Source of the DNA: Ilumatobacter nonamiensis YM16-303 | Lineage (GTDB): Bacteria > Actinomycetota > Acidimicrobiia > Acidimicrobiales > Ilumatobacteraceae | Length of the DNA: 64,000 nt | Assembly: GCF_000350145.1 (NCBI RefSeq) | Contig: NZ_BAOL01000020.1 | Location: forward strand, 1-64,000 | Direction of reading: 5' to 3' | Shown: piece by piece, positions 16,730 to 27,219 of the stretch | Layout of the letters: every line of letters begins with the position of its first letter | Position numbering within the stretch: position 1 is the first letter of the stretch | The notes under the pieces: model-generated | What the model was told of the DNA's origin: nothing | What the model saw: only the letters and a program-made list of their open reading frames with translations | Database searches by the model: none | Translations under genes and position numbers: made by a program

Positions 16730-19194
16730 GCTCAGACGAATCGAACGCGACCGAACCGGTCGACGCGACACACGACGACGCGGGCCATGCCGAACAGGGC
16801 GAGGAGGTCGCCGAGCAGGACGTTGCCGACGACGTCGAGGCCGCCGAGGAACCCGCCGCCGAGCCCGATCCGAACATCGTGCCGGTCACGCTGAACGGTC
16901 GCGAGATCGAAGCGCACAAGGGTGAACTGGTCATCGCGGCGGCCGAACGCCACGACGCCTACATCCCGCACTTCTGCTATCACCCGCGGATGAAGTCGGT
17001 CGGCATGTGTCGGCAGTGCCTCGTCGAGGTCGACACCGGCCGCGGCATGCAGCTGCAGCCGTCGTGCATGATCACCGTCTCGCCCGAGATGAAGATCGAG
17101 ACCGAGTCGCCCACCGCCAAGCGCGCGCAGGAGGGCATGATCGAACTCCTCCTCGCGAACCACCCGCTCGACTGCCCGGTCTGCGACAAGGGCGGCGAGT
17201 GTCCGCTCCAGGACCAGGCCTACAGCCACGGTCCCGGCGAGTCCCGCTACGTCGAGGAGAAGCGGCACTTCGAGAAGCCGATCCCGATCTCCGATCTGGT
17301 GCTGCTCGACCGCGAGCGCTGCATCCTCTGCGACCGCTGCACGCGCTTCGCCGACGAGGTCGCGGGCGACAAGCTGATCCACTTCACCCAGCGCGGCAAC
17401 CAGACGCAGGTGATGACCTTCCCGGACGAACCGTTCGCCTCGTACTTCTCGGGGAACACGGTGCAGATCTGCCCGGTCGGGGCACTGACCGCCGAGCCGT
17501 ACCGCTTCAAGGCGCGTCCGTGGGACCTCACGGCCGAGGAATCGACCTGCACCACCTGCTCGGTCGGATGCCGCGTGGTCGTCCAGTCGAGCCGTGACGA
17601 GATCCTCCGCTACCAGGGCGTCGACTCCGACCCGGTCAACCACGGCTGGCTCTGCGACCGCGGTCGGTTCGACTTCGAGGCCGTCAACTCCGATCTGCGG
17701 TTGACCGATCCGCTCGTCAAGACCGAGGCCGGCCTCACGCCCACATCGTGGAATGCGGCCTTGAACGGTGCGGCCCGTCTGATCACCGATGCGCTCGCTG
17801 CGGGCGGTCCCGACTCGATCGGTCTGCTCGGCGGCGCCCGTGGCACCAACGAGGACGCCTTCGCCTGGGCACAGCTCGCCGACGCCCTCGGCATCACCTA
17901 TCGCGATGCCCAGCTCGGCGACGGTCTGCCCGCATCGATCCTCGGATTGAACCGAGCGACGATCGACGAAGCCGCCTCCGCGTCGACGATCGTGCTCCTC
18001 GGACCGGACATCAAAGAAGAGCTCCCTGTGCTCTACCTCCGCCTGCGTGACGCCGCGGTCGAGGGGAACTCGACGATCGTCGAGATCTCGAGCGTCGACA
18101 CCGGTCTCACCCGGTACGCGAAGCACAGCCTCCGCCACCAACCGGGGCTGCAGGCCGACACCGTTCAGCGCAACAGCGAACTGCTCACCGGTGACGACGT
18201 GGTGGTCGTGGTCGGCCGCGGCAACCTCGCCGAGTCGCCCGACGAGACGATGGCGGCGCTGGCCGCCGTGCTCGACGCGAATCCGAACGCCAAGGTCCTG
18301 CCTGCACTCCGTCGCGGCAACGTGGTCGGGGCGCTCAGCGTCGGCATGGCCCCGGCCGACGACGACCACGACGGCCTCGCGACGCTGCGCGCCGCCGCCG
18401 ACGGCAAGCTCGAGCTGCTGATCCTGCTCGGCGCCGACCCGCTCAACGACTGCCCCGACACCGGCCTCGCCCGGCGGGCGCTGGCCGGCGCGCGTCGCGT
18501 CATCTCGATCGACACGCATCGCAGCGAGTCCACACAGCTCGCCGATGTCGTCCTCGCCGCCGCGGCCTACGGCGAGAAGTCGGGCACGACGACGAACATC
18601 GAAGGTCGCGTGACGGTGCTCGCCGACAAGGTGACCACCACCGGCACGGCCCGTCCCGACTGGATGATGGCCGCGGAGTTGGCGCTCATGCTCGATGTCG
18701 ACGGTGACCTGGTGAACGTGTCGTCGGTCGACGACGTGACCGCGGCGATCGCCGCCGAGGTGCCCGCCTTCGCCGACGTGACCCCTGCAGCTCTGGTCGC
18801 CGAACGCAACGGGGTCCTCGCAGGCGTCGTGGCCGGAACGCTGTCCGACGCCGTCTCTGCAGCGGGCCAGCGCAACAGCTACGACCATCGCCTCGTCGTC
18901 GGGCGCAAGCTCTACGATCGGGCCATCGGCACCGCCATGTCCCACTCGATCGCGAAGCTGGCGCCCGGAGCGGCGATCCATCTGCATCCCCTCGACATCG
19001 ACGCGCTGGGTGCGTCCGTCGGCGACGACCTGCAGCTGATCGGCGCCCAGGCGACCGCGATCCTGCCGGTGGCGGCGAACCACGCGGTGCCGCGAGGGAT
19101 CGCCTGGGCTCCGTTCAACCAGGACGGCAGCGTGATCGAGACGCTGATCGACGCGACCGCGTCGGTGACCGACGTGAAGATCGAGGTGATCTGA
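16726..19194 (+). CDS. nuoG: NADH-quinone oxidoreductase subunit G
   Basis: Largest peripheral subunit, 822 aa. After an acidic 45-residue leader come the [2Fe-2S] domain (PHFCYHPRMKSVGMCRQCLVEV, with C in PSCMITV), the His-Cys cluster segment (LDCPVCDKGGECPLQDQ), a two-cluster ferredoxin region (RCILCDRCTRFADEVAG, CPVGAL) and the N7-type Cys group CTTCSVGC. The rest is a molybdopterin-oxidoreductase-like fold without cofactor. It is coupled by 4-nt overlap to nuoF and 1-nt overlap to nuoH. Confidence 0.96.
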   Translation: MSSDESNATEPVDATHDDAGHAEQGEEVAEQDVADDVEAAEEPAAEPDPNIVPVTLNGREIEAHKGELVIAAAERHDAYIPHFCYHPRMKSVGMCRQCLVEVDTGRGMQLQPSCMITVSPEMKIETESPTAKRAQEGMIELLLANHPLDCPVCDKGGECPLQDQAYSHGPGESRYVEEKRHFEKPIPISDLVLLDRERCILCDRCTRFADEVAGDKLIHFTQRGNQTQVMTFPDEPFASYFSGNTVQICPVGALTAEPYRFKARPWDLTAEESTCTTCSVGCRVVVQSSRDEILRYQGVDSDPVNHGWLCDRGRFDFEAVNSDLRLTDPLVKTEAGLTPTSWNAALNGAARLITDALAAGGPDSIGLLGGARGTNEDAFAWAQLADALGITYRDAQLGDGLPASILGLNRATIDEAASASTIVLLGPDIKEELPVLYLRLRDAAVEGNSTIVEISSVDTGLTRYAKHSLRHQPGLQADTVQRNSELLTGDDVVVVVGRGNLAESPDETMAALAAVLDANPNAKVLPALRRGNVVGALSVGMAPADDDHDGLATLRAAADGKLELLILLGADPLNDCPDTGLARRALAGARRVISIDTHRSESTQLADVVLAAAAYGEKSGTTTNIEGRVTVLADKVTTTGTARPDWMMAAELALMLDVDGDLVNVSSVDDVTAAIAAEVPAFADVTPAALVAERNGVLAGVVAGTLSDAVSAAGQRNSYDHRLVVGRKLYDRAIGTAMSHSIAKLAPGAAIHLHPLDIDALGASVGDDLQLIGAQATAILPVAANHAVPRGIAWAPFNQDGSVIETLIDATASVTDVKIEVI

Positions 19195-20423
19195 TGTTGG
19201 CGATCGATCCGCTCGGTACCGGAGGCTGGCTCTGGACCTCGCTGCTCATCATGATCGGGAAGGTCCTCGTGATCTTCGTGGTGTCGCTCGTGGCGACGAT
19301 GTTGATGATCTGGGGCGAACGCAAGATCGTGTCCGGGATGCACAACCGCGTCGGGCCGAACAAGGCCGGACCGTGGGGCATCATGCAGTCGCTCGCCGAC
19401 GGCATCAAGGCGTTCTTCAAGGAGACGTTCCGGCCGAGCAAGTCCGATCCGTTCCTGTACAAGCTCGCCCCCTACCTGATGTTCATCCCGGCGTTCCTGA
19501 TCTGGGCCGTGATCCCGCTCGGTGGCGACTTCACCGACGGCAAGGACGGCACCGTCACGATCTTCGGCCAGGTCACCCGCGTGCAGCTCGCCGACCCGCA
19601 GGTCGGGATCCTGTTCGTGCTCGCGATGTCGTCGATCGCCGTCTACGGCGTGATGCTCGCCGGTTGGGCATCGGGCTCCAAGTACCCGCTGCTCGGCGCG
19701 GTGCGCGGCTCGGCCCAGATGATCTCGTACGAAGCGGCGCTCGGGCTGAGCCTCGCTGCCGTGCTGCTGTCGAGCGGGTCGTTGTCGACTGCCCGCATCG
19801 TCCAGACCCAGGACAGTTTCGTCGACTGGAACCTCGTGGCCACCGGCATCGTGCCGTTCGCGATCTTCCTCGTCGCCACCACCGCCGAACTCAACCGGCC
19901 GCCGTTCGACCTCGTCGAGGCCGAGCAGGAGCTGGTGTCGGGATTCAACACCGAGTACGGCGGCATCGCCTTCGCCCTGTTCTTCCTCGCCGAGTTCATG
20001 AACGTGATCACCATGTCCGGTGTGATCGTCACACTGTTCCTCGGCGGACCGCAGCCGATCGCGGGGATCGACATCCCGTTCATCCCCGGCGCGATCGAGG
20101 GCACGATCTGGTTCGTCCTCAAGCTGCTCGTCTTCCTCTACGTGTACATCTGGCTCCGGGCGACCTTGCCACGGTTGCGGTACGACCAGCTGATGGACTT
20201 CGGCTGGAAGGTGCTGATCCCGGTCGCGCTCGGCTGGTTCCTGCTGCTCGCGGCGCTCCGTCAGTTCTCGCCCGACGGCACGTTCGCCGATTCGCTCCGG
20301 GTCACGGCGATCTGCGTGGTGGTGGGCATCGCGTCGATCGCACTGTTCTACGCCGCGCTGCAGGTCAGCCGGAGGAACCGTGAGCGGGCGGCTGCACCTC
20401 AACAAGAAGGGAGTCCCGTCTGA
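19194..20423 (+). CDS. nuoH: NADH-quinone oxidoreductase subunit H
   Basis: Membrane subunit at the junction with the peripheral arm; forms part of the quinone chamber. 409 aa, with about eight to nine helices. Conserved stretches are [49 protein letters not shown] and the loop [20 protein letters not shown]. The C-terminus carries one extra helix and a basic tail ([14 protein letters not shown]). The start ATG overlaps the nuoG stop. Confidence 0.97.
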   Translation: MLAIDPLGTGGWLWTSLLIMIGKVLVIFVVSLVATMLMIWGERKIVSGMHNRVGPNKAGPWGIMQSLADGIKAFFKETFRPSKSDPFLYKLAPYLMFIPAFLIWAVIPLGGDFTDGKDGTVTIFGQVTRVQLADPQVGILFVLAMSSIAVYGVMLAGWASGSKYPLLGAVRGSAQMISYEAALGLSLAAVLLSSGSLSTARIVQTQDSFVDWNLVATGIVPFAIFLVATTAELNRPPFDLVEAEQELVSGFNTEYGGIAFALFFLAEFMNVITMSGVIVTLFLGGPQPIAGIDIPFIPGAIEGTIWFVLKLLVFLYVYIWLRATLPRLRYDQLMDFGWKVLIPVALGWFLLLAALRQFSPDGTFADSLRVTAICVVVGIASIALFYAALQVSRRNRERAAAPQQEGSPV

Positions 20424-21111
20424 TGGGCTACTTCGAAGGATTCGCCGTCACGATGCGTCAGCATCGGCTCTTCGGCGGCAAGCGCGTCACGACCGAGTAC
20501 TCCGGCGGCCGCAAGGCGAAGCGCGAAGGAAAGTCCGAGAACGCGGTCAAGCACGACGAGAAGGTGGCCAAGCCCGAGCGGCTGCACGGACGCCACGTCC
20601 TCAACCGCTACGAGGATGGCATGGAGAAGTGCATCGGTTGCGAGCTGTGCGCCGGCGTGTGCCCGGCCAACTGCATCCACGTGCGCGGTGCCGACAACGA
20701 CCCGGTGAACCCCACCTCGCCCGGCGAGCGGTTCGGCTGGATCTACGAGATCAACTACCTCCGGTGCATCCACTGCGACCTGTGTGTCGAGGCATGCCCG
20801 ACCGAGGCGATCACCGAGTCGAAGCTGTTCGAGTTCTCGTTCACGAACCGCAAGGACGCGATCTACACCAAGGCCGAACTCGTCGTGGACGACGAGGGCA
20901 AGCCGCAGAACCTCCCGTGGGAGGACTGGCGCGACGGCGACGACGAGCACACGTCGGGCTGGATGCGCGCCACGTCGCCGTCGGGCGACGCCGCGTTCGA
21001 GGGCGAGGTCGGCTGGAGCAACGAACTCGGCCACGGCACCCGTGCGCCCGAAGTCGGCCAGCCGGAACGAGATGCCTCGACCCGCGAAACCAGTGTGAGA
21101 ATCGTCGAACG

Positions 21112-21115
<4 letters not shown>
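20423..21115 (+). CDS. nuoI: NADH-quinone oxidoreductase subunit I
   Basis: TYKY-type subunit with clusters N6a and N6b, 230 aa. The two motifs are [16 protein letters not shown] and [16 protein letters not shown]. The N-terminal [12 protein letters not shown] amphipathic helix anchors the protein on the membrane arm. After the second motif comes a long variable acidic tail of about 90 residues that is not part of the iron-sulfur fold. ATG 20423 overlaps the nuoH stop. Confidence 0.97.
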
Positions 21116-21686
<571 letters not shown>

Positions 21687-21690
<4 letters not shown>

Positions 21691-21998
21691 TCGCCGCGAT
21701 CGAGCCCAGCTGGTACCTGATCGTGGCGTCGCTGTTGTTCGCGATCGGCGCCTTCGGGCTGTTGGTGCGCAACAACCCGCTCGTGATGTTCATGTGCATC
21801 GAGTTGATGCTGAACGCCGCGAACCTCACGTTCGTTGCGTTGGCGACGTCGCTCGGCGACATCAACGGCCAGACCGCCGTGTTCTTCGTGCTGGTGGTCG
21901 CCGCGGCCGAAGTGGTGGTCGGACTCGGCATCCTCGTGTCGATCCTGCGCCGCCGCCCCGGCGCGACCGCCGACGACCTCGCAGAGTTGAAGGGCTGA
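21687..21998 (+). CDS. nuoK: NADH-quinone oxidoreductase subunit K
   Basis: Small three-helix antiporter-like membrane subunit, 103 aa, the normal family length. The conserved Glu residues are in FMCIELMLNAANL (helix 2) and VVAAAEVVVGLGI (helix 3). The start is GTG 21687 overlapping the nuoJ stop; a longer in-frame reading from 21645 lies inside nuoJ and adds only basic residues. Confidence 0.96.
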
Positions 21999-22000
21999 AC

Positions 22001-23956
22001 ATGCTCGAACTTGTCTGGCTGATTCCCGCGTTTCCGCTGTTCGGGTTTCTGACGCTCCTCCTGGCCGGCCGCAAGCTCGGCGAGCCCTTCGCCGGGTTGT
22101 TCGCCACCGCGATGGTCGGCGCCAGCTTCGTCGTGAGCGCGCTGATCTACTTCGACCTGCTCGGGATGGACGAAGCCGAACGGTCCCACACCGAGACGTT
22201 GTTCTCGTGGGTGCCGGTCGGGGACCTGCAGATCGACATGGCGTTCCTGGTCGACCCGTTGTCGATCGTGATGTGTCTGTTCGTCACCGGAATCGGCGCA
22301 CTGATCCACCTGTACTCGATCGGGTACATGCACGGTGACCCGAAGTTCTCCAAGTTCTTCCTGTACCTGAACCTCTTCATCCTCTCGATGACGCTGCTGG
22401 TACTGGGCTCGAACCTGCTGGTCACGTTCCTCGGATGGGAGGGCGTGGGCACCTGTTCGTACTTCCTGATCGCCTTCTGGCACACCAAGGATGCCAATGC
22501 CACGGCCGGCAAGAAGGCGTTCGTCACCAATCGCATCGGCGACTTCGGCTTCATGCTCGCGATGTTCCTCGCGTTCGGCGCGGTCGGCTCGCTCGACTAC
22601 GCGGTCATCAACGACTCTGCGCTCGCCGGCACGCTCACCGTGGCCACGGCGACTGGGATCGGCGCACTGCTGTTCGTCGGTGCGGTCGGCAAGTCGGCGC
22701 AGCTTCCGCTCTACGTGTGGCTCCCCGATGCCATGGCCGGCCCCACCCCCGTGTCGGCGCTGATCCACGCCGCCACCATGGTCACCGCGGGCGTGTACCT
22801 GATGGTGCGGGTGAACCCCGTGCTGGGCGCCGCGGCCGACTGGGTCCCGACCACGATCGCCTGGGTCGGCGCGCTCACCGCGTTGTTCGCCGCCACGATC
22901 GCGCTCGCCCAGAACGACATCAAGAAGGTGCTCGCGTACTCGACGGTGTCACAGCTGGGATACATGTTCCTCGCCGTCGGAACCGGCGCGTACGTCGCGG
23001 CGATCTTCCACATGATCACGCACGCCATGTTCAAGGCGCTGCTGTTCCTCGGCTCCGGCTCGGTGATCCACGGGATGCACGACGAGCAGGACATGCGCAA
23101 GATGGGCAAGCTGTTCAAGCTGATGCCGATCACGGCGTCGACGTTCATCATCGGCTGGCTCGCCATCGCAGGGGTGCCGCCGTTCGCCGGGTTCTGGTCG
23201 AAGGACGAAATCCTGCTCTTCGCCGCCGCCGACAGCTGGGTGCTCTATGCGATCGGCATCGTCACGGCGATCCTGACGGCGTTCTACATGACCCGCCAGG
23301 TGATCATGACCTTCTTCGGCAAGGCGCACTGGCACGACAACGCCGACGACCACGAGGCGCAGGGTGATTTCAAGCCCCACGAGTCGCCGCCGTTCATGGT
23401 CCTGCCGCTCATCGTGCTCGCCGGGCTGTCGATCGTGGGTGGGCTCGTCCAGTTGCCGTCGGTCGGGATCATTCCCTCCGAGTGGCAGCACAAGCTGCTC
23501 GACTGGCTCCATCCGATCGTCGAGTTCGGGCCCTCGGCCGAGGAACGCGGGATCGGCGAGGCGATCATCGTCGGGACGACCGCCGACGACCTGCAGATCC
23601 CGTTGATGTTCGTCGCGATCGGATGCGCACTGCTCGGCATCGTCGTCGGCTGGCTCGTGTACCAGAAGCGCAAGATCAAGGCGTTCGAGCCGGAACTGCT
23701 GCGCGACGGCTGGCACTACGACGACGCGATCTCGTGGTTCATGGGCAACCCGGGTCGGGCGGCCTTCCAGGAGATCGCCGACGAGGACCAGAAGGTGATC
23801 GACGGTGCGGTCAACGGCGTGGCCACCGTCGTGCGCGTGAGCGCAGGTGAAGCCCGCAAGGGCCAGACCGGCTACGTGCGGCAATACGCCGGGGTGATCG
23901 GCATCGGTGTCGTGTTGCTCCTCGGTTGGTTCGTGGTGATTCGAGGAATTCTGTGA
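22001..23956 (+). CDS. nuoL: NADH-quinone oxidoreductase subunit L
   Basis: Distal proton-pumping antiporter subunit with the long lateral helix, 651 aa. Signatures are WEGVGTCSYFLIAFWH (motif with the conserved Glu), KSAQLPLYVWLPDAMAGPTP with its Lys, VSALIHAATMVTAGVYL and a His/Lys-rich helix region. The C-terminus ends in a hydrophobic helix (IGIGVVLLLGWFVV). It starts 2 nt after the nuoK stop and shares a TGATG overlap with nuoM. Confidence 0.97.
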   Translation: MLELVWLIPAFPLFGFLTLLLAGRKLGEPFAGLFATAMVGASFVVSALIYFDLLGMDEAERSHTETLFSWVPVGDLQIDMAFLVDPLSIVMCLFVTGIGALIHLYSIGYMHGDPKFSKFFLYLNLFILSMTLLVLGSNLLVTFLGWEGVGTCSYFLIAFWHTKDANATAGKKAFVTNRIGDFGFMLAMFLAFGAVGSLDYAVINDSALAGTLTVATATGIGALLFVGAVGKSAQLPLYVWLPDAMAGPTPVSALIHAATMVTAGVYLMVRVNPVLGAAADWVPTTIAWVGALTALFAATIALAQNDIKKVLAYSTVSQLGYMFLAVGTGAYVAAIFHMITHAMFKALLFLGSGSVIHGMHDEQDMRKMGKLFKLMPITASTFIIGWLAIAGVPPFAGFWSKDEILLFAAADSWVLYAIGIVTAILTAFYMTRQVIMTFFGKAHWHDNADDHEAQGDFKPHESPPFMVLPLIVLAGLSIVGGLVQLPSVGIIPSEWQHKLLDWLHPIVEFGPSAEERGIGEAIIVGTTADDLQIPLMFVAIGCALLGIVVGWLVYQKRKIKAFEPELLRDGWHYDDAISWFMGNPGRAAFQEIADEDQKVIDGAVNGVATVVRVSAGEARKGQTGYVRQYAGVIGIGVVLLLGWFVVIRGIL

Positions 23957-25596
23957 TGTTGGCTGCCGAAGTGACGCACGCGGGTGCGGGGGCGTTCCCG
24001 CTCCTGACGGCACTGATCGCCGTGCCGATGGTCGGTGCGGTCGCGCTCCTGTTCACGCAGCGGTCGCGCCCCGAGTTCGCGAAGCTGCTCGCGCTGATGT
24101 TCTCGGCGGTCACCGGTGCGATGGCACTGTGGATGCTGAAGGAGTTCGACCAGAGCGCCGACGGATTCCAGTTCGTGTCGCAACACACGTGGATCGAGGA
24201 CTGGGGGATCGGCTGGCATCTCGGTGTCGACGGGATCTCGCTCTTCCTGATCGTGTTGACCGCGGTGTTGTTCCCGCTCGCGATCGTCGGCATCGACCCA
24301 CATCACGACGAGAAGCCGTACCTGGCGTGGCTGCTGATGCTCGAGGCGGGAGTGATCGGATCGTTCCTGTCGCTCGATCTCTTCCTCTTCTTCCTGTTCT
24401 TCGAGATCGTGCTCGTGCCGATGTACTTCCTCATCGGTGGGTGGGGTTATGAGGACCGCGAGTACGCGGCGACGAAGTTCTACCTCTACACCTTCCTCGG
24501 TTCGGCGTTCATGCTCGTCGCGCTCGTCGCCACGGCGATGCTCGCCCGGGACGATCTCGGCTACCTCACGTTCGACCTCGTCGACATCGCCGAAGGATCG
24601 AACTTCGCCGCGTCCACCGGACGATGGCTGTTCTTCGGCTTTGCCGTGGCGTTCGCGGTGAAGGTCCCGATCTTCCCGTTGCACACGTGGCTGCCCGACG
24701 CCCACACCCAGGCGCCGACGGCCGGCTCGGTCGTCCTGGCCGGCGTGATGCTGAAACTCGGCACGTACGGCTTCCTCCGGTTTGGGCTCTATCTCTTCCC
24801 CGAAGCCTCGGTGTGGAGTCGGTCGCTGTGGCTGACGCTCGCCGTGATCGGCATCATCTACGGCGCGATCGTCGCCACGATGCAGAAGGATCTGAAGCGG
24901 CTGGTCGCCTATTCGTCGATCGCCCACCTCGGCTTCATCGTGCTCGGAACGTTCGCGTTCACGTCGCAGGCGATCTCGGGTTCGGTCCTGCAGATGGTCA
25001 ACCACGGCGTGTCGACCGGCGCGCTGTTCCTGCTCGTCGGAATGATCTACGAGCGTCGCAAGACCCGCCAGATCGCCGAGTTGGGCGGTCTGCAGAAGGT
25101 CGCTCCGATCTTCGCCGCCGGGTTCATGGTCGTGATGCTGTCATCGATCGGCGTGCCCGGTCTCAACGGGTTCATCGGTGAGTACCTGATCCTGATCGGG
25201 TCGTTCCAGAGCGCCCGCTGGTGGACCGTCGTGGCCACCGCAGGCGTGATCCTGGCGGCGCTCTACCTGCTCTGGGCATATCAGCGGGTGTTCCACGGTG
25301 AGCCCGACGAGGACAACGCTTCCTTCCCGGAACTGAAGATGAAGGAGGGGCTCGTGTTGTTGCCGTTCCTCGTGGCGATCGTGTTCGTCGGTGTGTATCC
25401 CCAGCCGCTGCTCGACCGCATCGAGCCGAGTGTCGACCGCTTGGTGGCTCACGTCGCCGACAACACCGACATCGATGCCGACCCCGACTACACCACGCAA
25501 CGCGGCGAGTTCGAGCCCGAACACGGCGATGACGGCCACGGTGAGGACGACGGCCACGGCGACGAAGCCGACGACCACGAGGAGGGCGAGGGCTGA
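23956..25596 (+). CDS. nuoM: NADH-quinone oxidoreductase subunit M with an acidic His-rich tail
   Basis: Antiporter-like proton-pumping subunit, 546 aa. Conserved parts are FEIVLVPMYFLIGGWG (with the key Glu), VKVPIFPLHTWLPDAHTQAP (Lys and TQAP signature) and KRLVAYSSIAHLGF. The last 30 residues form an unusual hydrophilic tail of Asp, Glu, His and Gly (for example DDGHGEDDGHGDEADDHEEG), absent from standard NuoM and probably on the cytoplasmic side; it might bind metal. ATG 23956 overlaps the nuoL stop. Confidence 0.97.
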   Translation: MLAAEVTHAGAGAFPLLTALIAVPMVGAVALLFTQRSRPEFAKLLALMFSAVTGAMALWMLKEFDQSADGFQFVSQHTWIEDWGIGWHLGVDGISLFLIVLTAVLFPLAIVGIDPHHDEKPYLAWLLMLEAGVIGSFLSLDLFLFFLFFEIVLVPMYFLIGGWGYEDREYAATKFYLYTFLGSAFMLVALVATAMLARDDLGYLTFDLVDIAEGSNFAASTGRWLFFGFAVAFAVKVPIFPLHTWLPDAHTQAPTAGSVVLAGVMLKLGTYGFLRFGLYLFPEASVWSRSLWLTLAVIGIIYGAIVATMQKDLKRLVAYSSIAHLGFIVLGTFAFTSQAISGSVLQMVNHGVSTGALFLLVGMIYERRKTRQIAELGGLQKVAPIFAAGFMVVMLSSIGVPGLNGFIGEYLILIGSFQSARWWTVVATAGVILAALYLLWAYQRVFHGEPDEDNASFPELKMKEGLVLLPFLVAIVFVGVYPQPLLDRIEPSVDRLVAHVADNTDIDADPDYTTQRGEFEPEHGDDGHGEDDGHGDEADDHEEGEG

Positions 25597-27110
25597 TGAA
25601 CGTGCTCGCTCAAGCTGACACGCTGCCGATCTCCGAACCGGAGATCTGGTGGTTCGCTCTGTCGCCACTGCTGACGCTGGTGGGCGGAGCGCTCCTGTTG
25701 ATGGTGGTCGGCGCGCTGACCCCGCAGTGGCCACGCGGTCTCTACGCGTTCGTCTCCGCGATGATCGGCGGTGCAGCCGGCGTTCTCGCGATCTTCAACT
25801 GGGACGACATCTCCGACAACGGCCCCGCCACGCTCGTCGGCGGAGCGTTGGCGTTCGACACCTTCGCGATGTGGTCGACGATCGTCATCAGCGGTGCCGT
25901 CGTGCTCGTCTCGATGTTGGCCGACGAGTACATCCGCGACACGCCGAACGACGGTCCCGAGATCTACGCGCTGCTGCTCGTCGCGGCAGCGGGCGGCATC
26001 GTCATGGCGTCGGCGAACGACCTGATCGTGCTGTTCCTCGGCCTCGAGACGTTGTCGCTGGCGTTCTACGTGCTGGCGGCGTCGAATCGGCGCAGTGATG
26101 CATCGGCCGAGTCCGGGCTCAAGTACTTCCTGCTCGGCGGCTTCGCCTCGGCGTTCTTCCTGTACGGCATCGCCCTCGTCTACGGTGCCACCGGCTCGAC
26201 GAACATCGGCGAGATGGTCACCTCGCTCGCCAATCGCGGCGACAGCGGCAACGACGTCCTTGCCCTCGCCGGCATCGCGCTGCTGCTCGTGGGCCTCGGC
26301 TTCAAGATCGCCGCCGCACCGTTCCACGTGTGGACGCCCGACGTCTACCAGGGCGCCCCCACTCCGATCACGGCGTTCATGGCGTCGGCGGGCAAGGCCG
26401 CCGCGTTCGGCGCACTGATCCGGGTGTTGATCTCGGGTCTGCCGAGCTTCCGCGACGACTGGCAGCCGATCATCTGGGTGCTCGCCGTGGCGTCGCTCGT
26501 CGTCGGTTCGTTCCTTGCCGTCGTACAGCGCAACGTCAAGCGGATGCTCGCCTACTCGTCGGTGAGCCACGCCGGCTTCATCCTCGTCGGCGTCGAAGCG
26601 GCCGCGCACACCGCCGGTGAGGCCGACGGCGGGATGGGGATCTCGTCGGTGCAGCTGTACCTGTTGCTCTACTCCGTCATCGTGATCGGCTCGTTCGGAG
26701 TCGTCGCACTGGTGGCCCGCGAGGCCGACGCCGACCTGTCGGTGTTCGACGGCCTCGCCAAGCGCAAGCCGTTGCTGGCGGGTGCGTTCACGATCTTCCT
26801 GCTCGCACAGGCCGGTGTGCCGTTCACGACCGGGTTCATCGCCAAGTTCGGCGTGATCCAGGCCGGGGTCGACGCCGAGAGCTACGGCCTCGCGATCATC
26901 GCGATGGTGACCGCGGTCATCGCCGCCTTCGTCTACCTGCGGATCATGGTCGCCATGTGGCAGAAGGACGTCGAAGACGATGCCCCCGCGATCACGGTCC
27001 CCGTCAGTGCCGCGATCGCCATCGGTTTCGCCGCGGTGTTCACGCTGGTTGCCGGCCTCTACCCGTCGCTGCTCATCGACTGGTCCGACGCCATCACCCT
27101 CGTCCGCTGA
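25596..27110 (+). CDS. nuoN: NADH-quinone oxidoreductase subunit N
   Basis: Third antiporter-like subunit, 504 aa, about 14 helices. Conserved motifs are FLGLETLSLAFYVLAAS (Glu), KIAAAPFHVWTPDVYQGAPTP (Lys), and KRMLAYSSVSHAGFILVG. It ends the unbroken plus-strand respiratory block begun at 6271. The next gene is 109 nt downstream and has its own promoter-like box. Confidence 0.97.
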   Translation: MNVLAQADTLPISEPEIWWFALSPLLTLVGGALLLMVVGALTPQWPRGLYAFVSAMIGGAAGVLAIFNWDDISDNGPATLVGGALAFDTFAMWSTIVISGAVVLVSMLADEYIRDTPNDGPEIYALLLVAAAGGIVMASANDLIVLFLGLETLSLAFYVLAASNRRSDASAESGLKYFLLGGFASAFFLYGIALVYGATGSTNIGEMVTSLANRGDSGNDVLALAGIALLLVGLGFKIAAAPFHVWTPDVYQGAPTPITAFMASAGKAAAFGALIRVLISGLPSFRDDWQPIIWVLAVASLVVGSFLAVVQRNVKRMLAYSSVSHAGFILVGVEAAAHTAGEADGGMGISSVQLYLLLYSVIVIGSFGVVALVAREADADLSVFDGLAKRKPLLAGAFTIFLLAQAGVPFTTGFIAKFGVIQAGVDAESYGLAIIAMVTAVIAAFVYLRIMVAMWQKDVEDDAPAITVPVSAAIAIGFAAVFTLVAGLYPSLLIDWSDAITLVR

Positions 27111-27122
27111 CCCCACCCCATC

Positions 27123-27148
27123 GGGTGTGCCATCGGGTGTCAGACACC
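27123..27148 (+). repeat. Short direct repeat and palindrome after nuoN
   Basis: ATCGGGTGT occurs twice in tandem; the second copy runs into GGTGTC-a-GACACC at 27136-27148. The one-base centre is too tight for a normal hairpin loop, and no T-run follows, so a factor-binding site or a small repeat is as likely as a terminator. Confidence 0.3.
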
Positions 27149-27219
27149 GAATGGTCCTGCTCGCGGCCGAGTTGCGTGGGTCCGATCGAGGGTCGAGGCG
27201 GGCGATGTAGGGTGCGCGG

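Noticed and set aside
16732-19083. 783-codon open frame on the minus strand opposite nuoG
   Set aside because: High GC leaves long antisense frames open. The translation is rich in R, G, V and H without any domain, and nuoG is certain.
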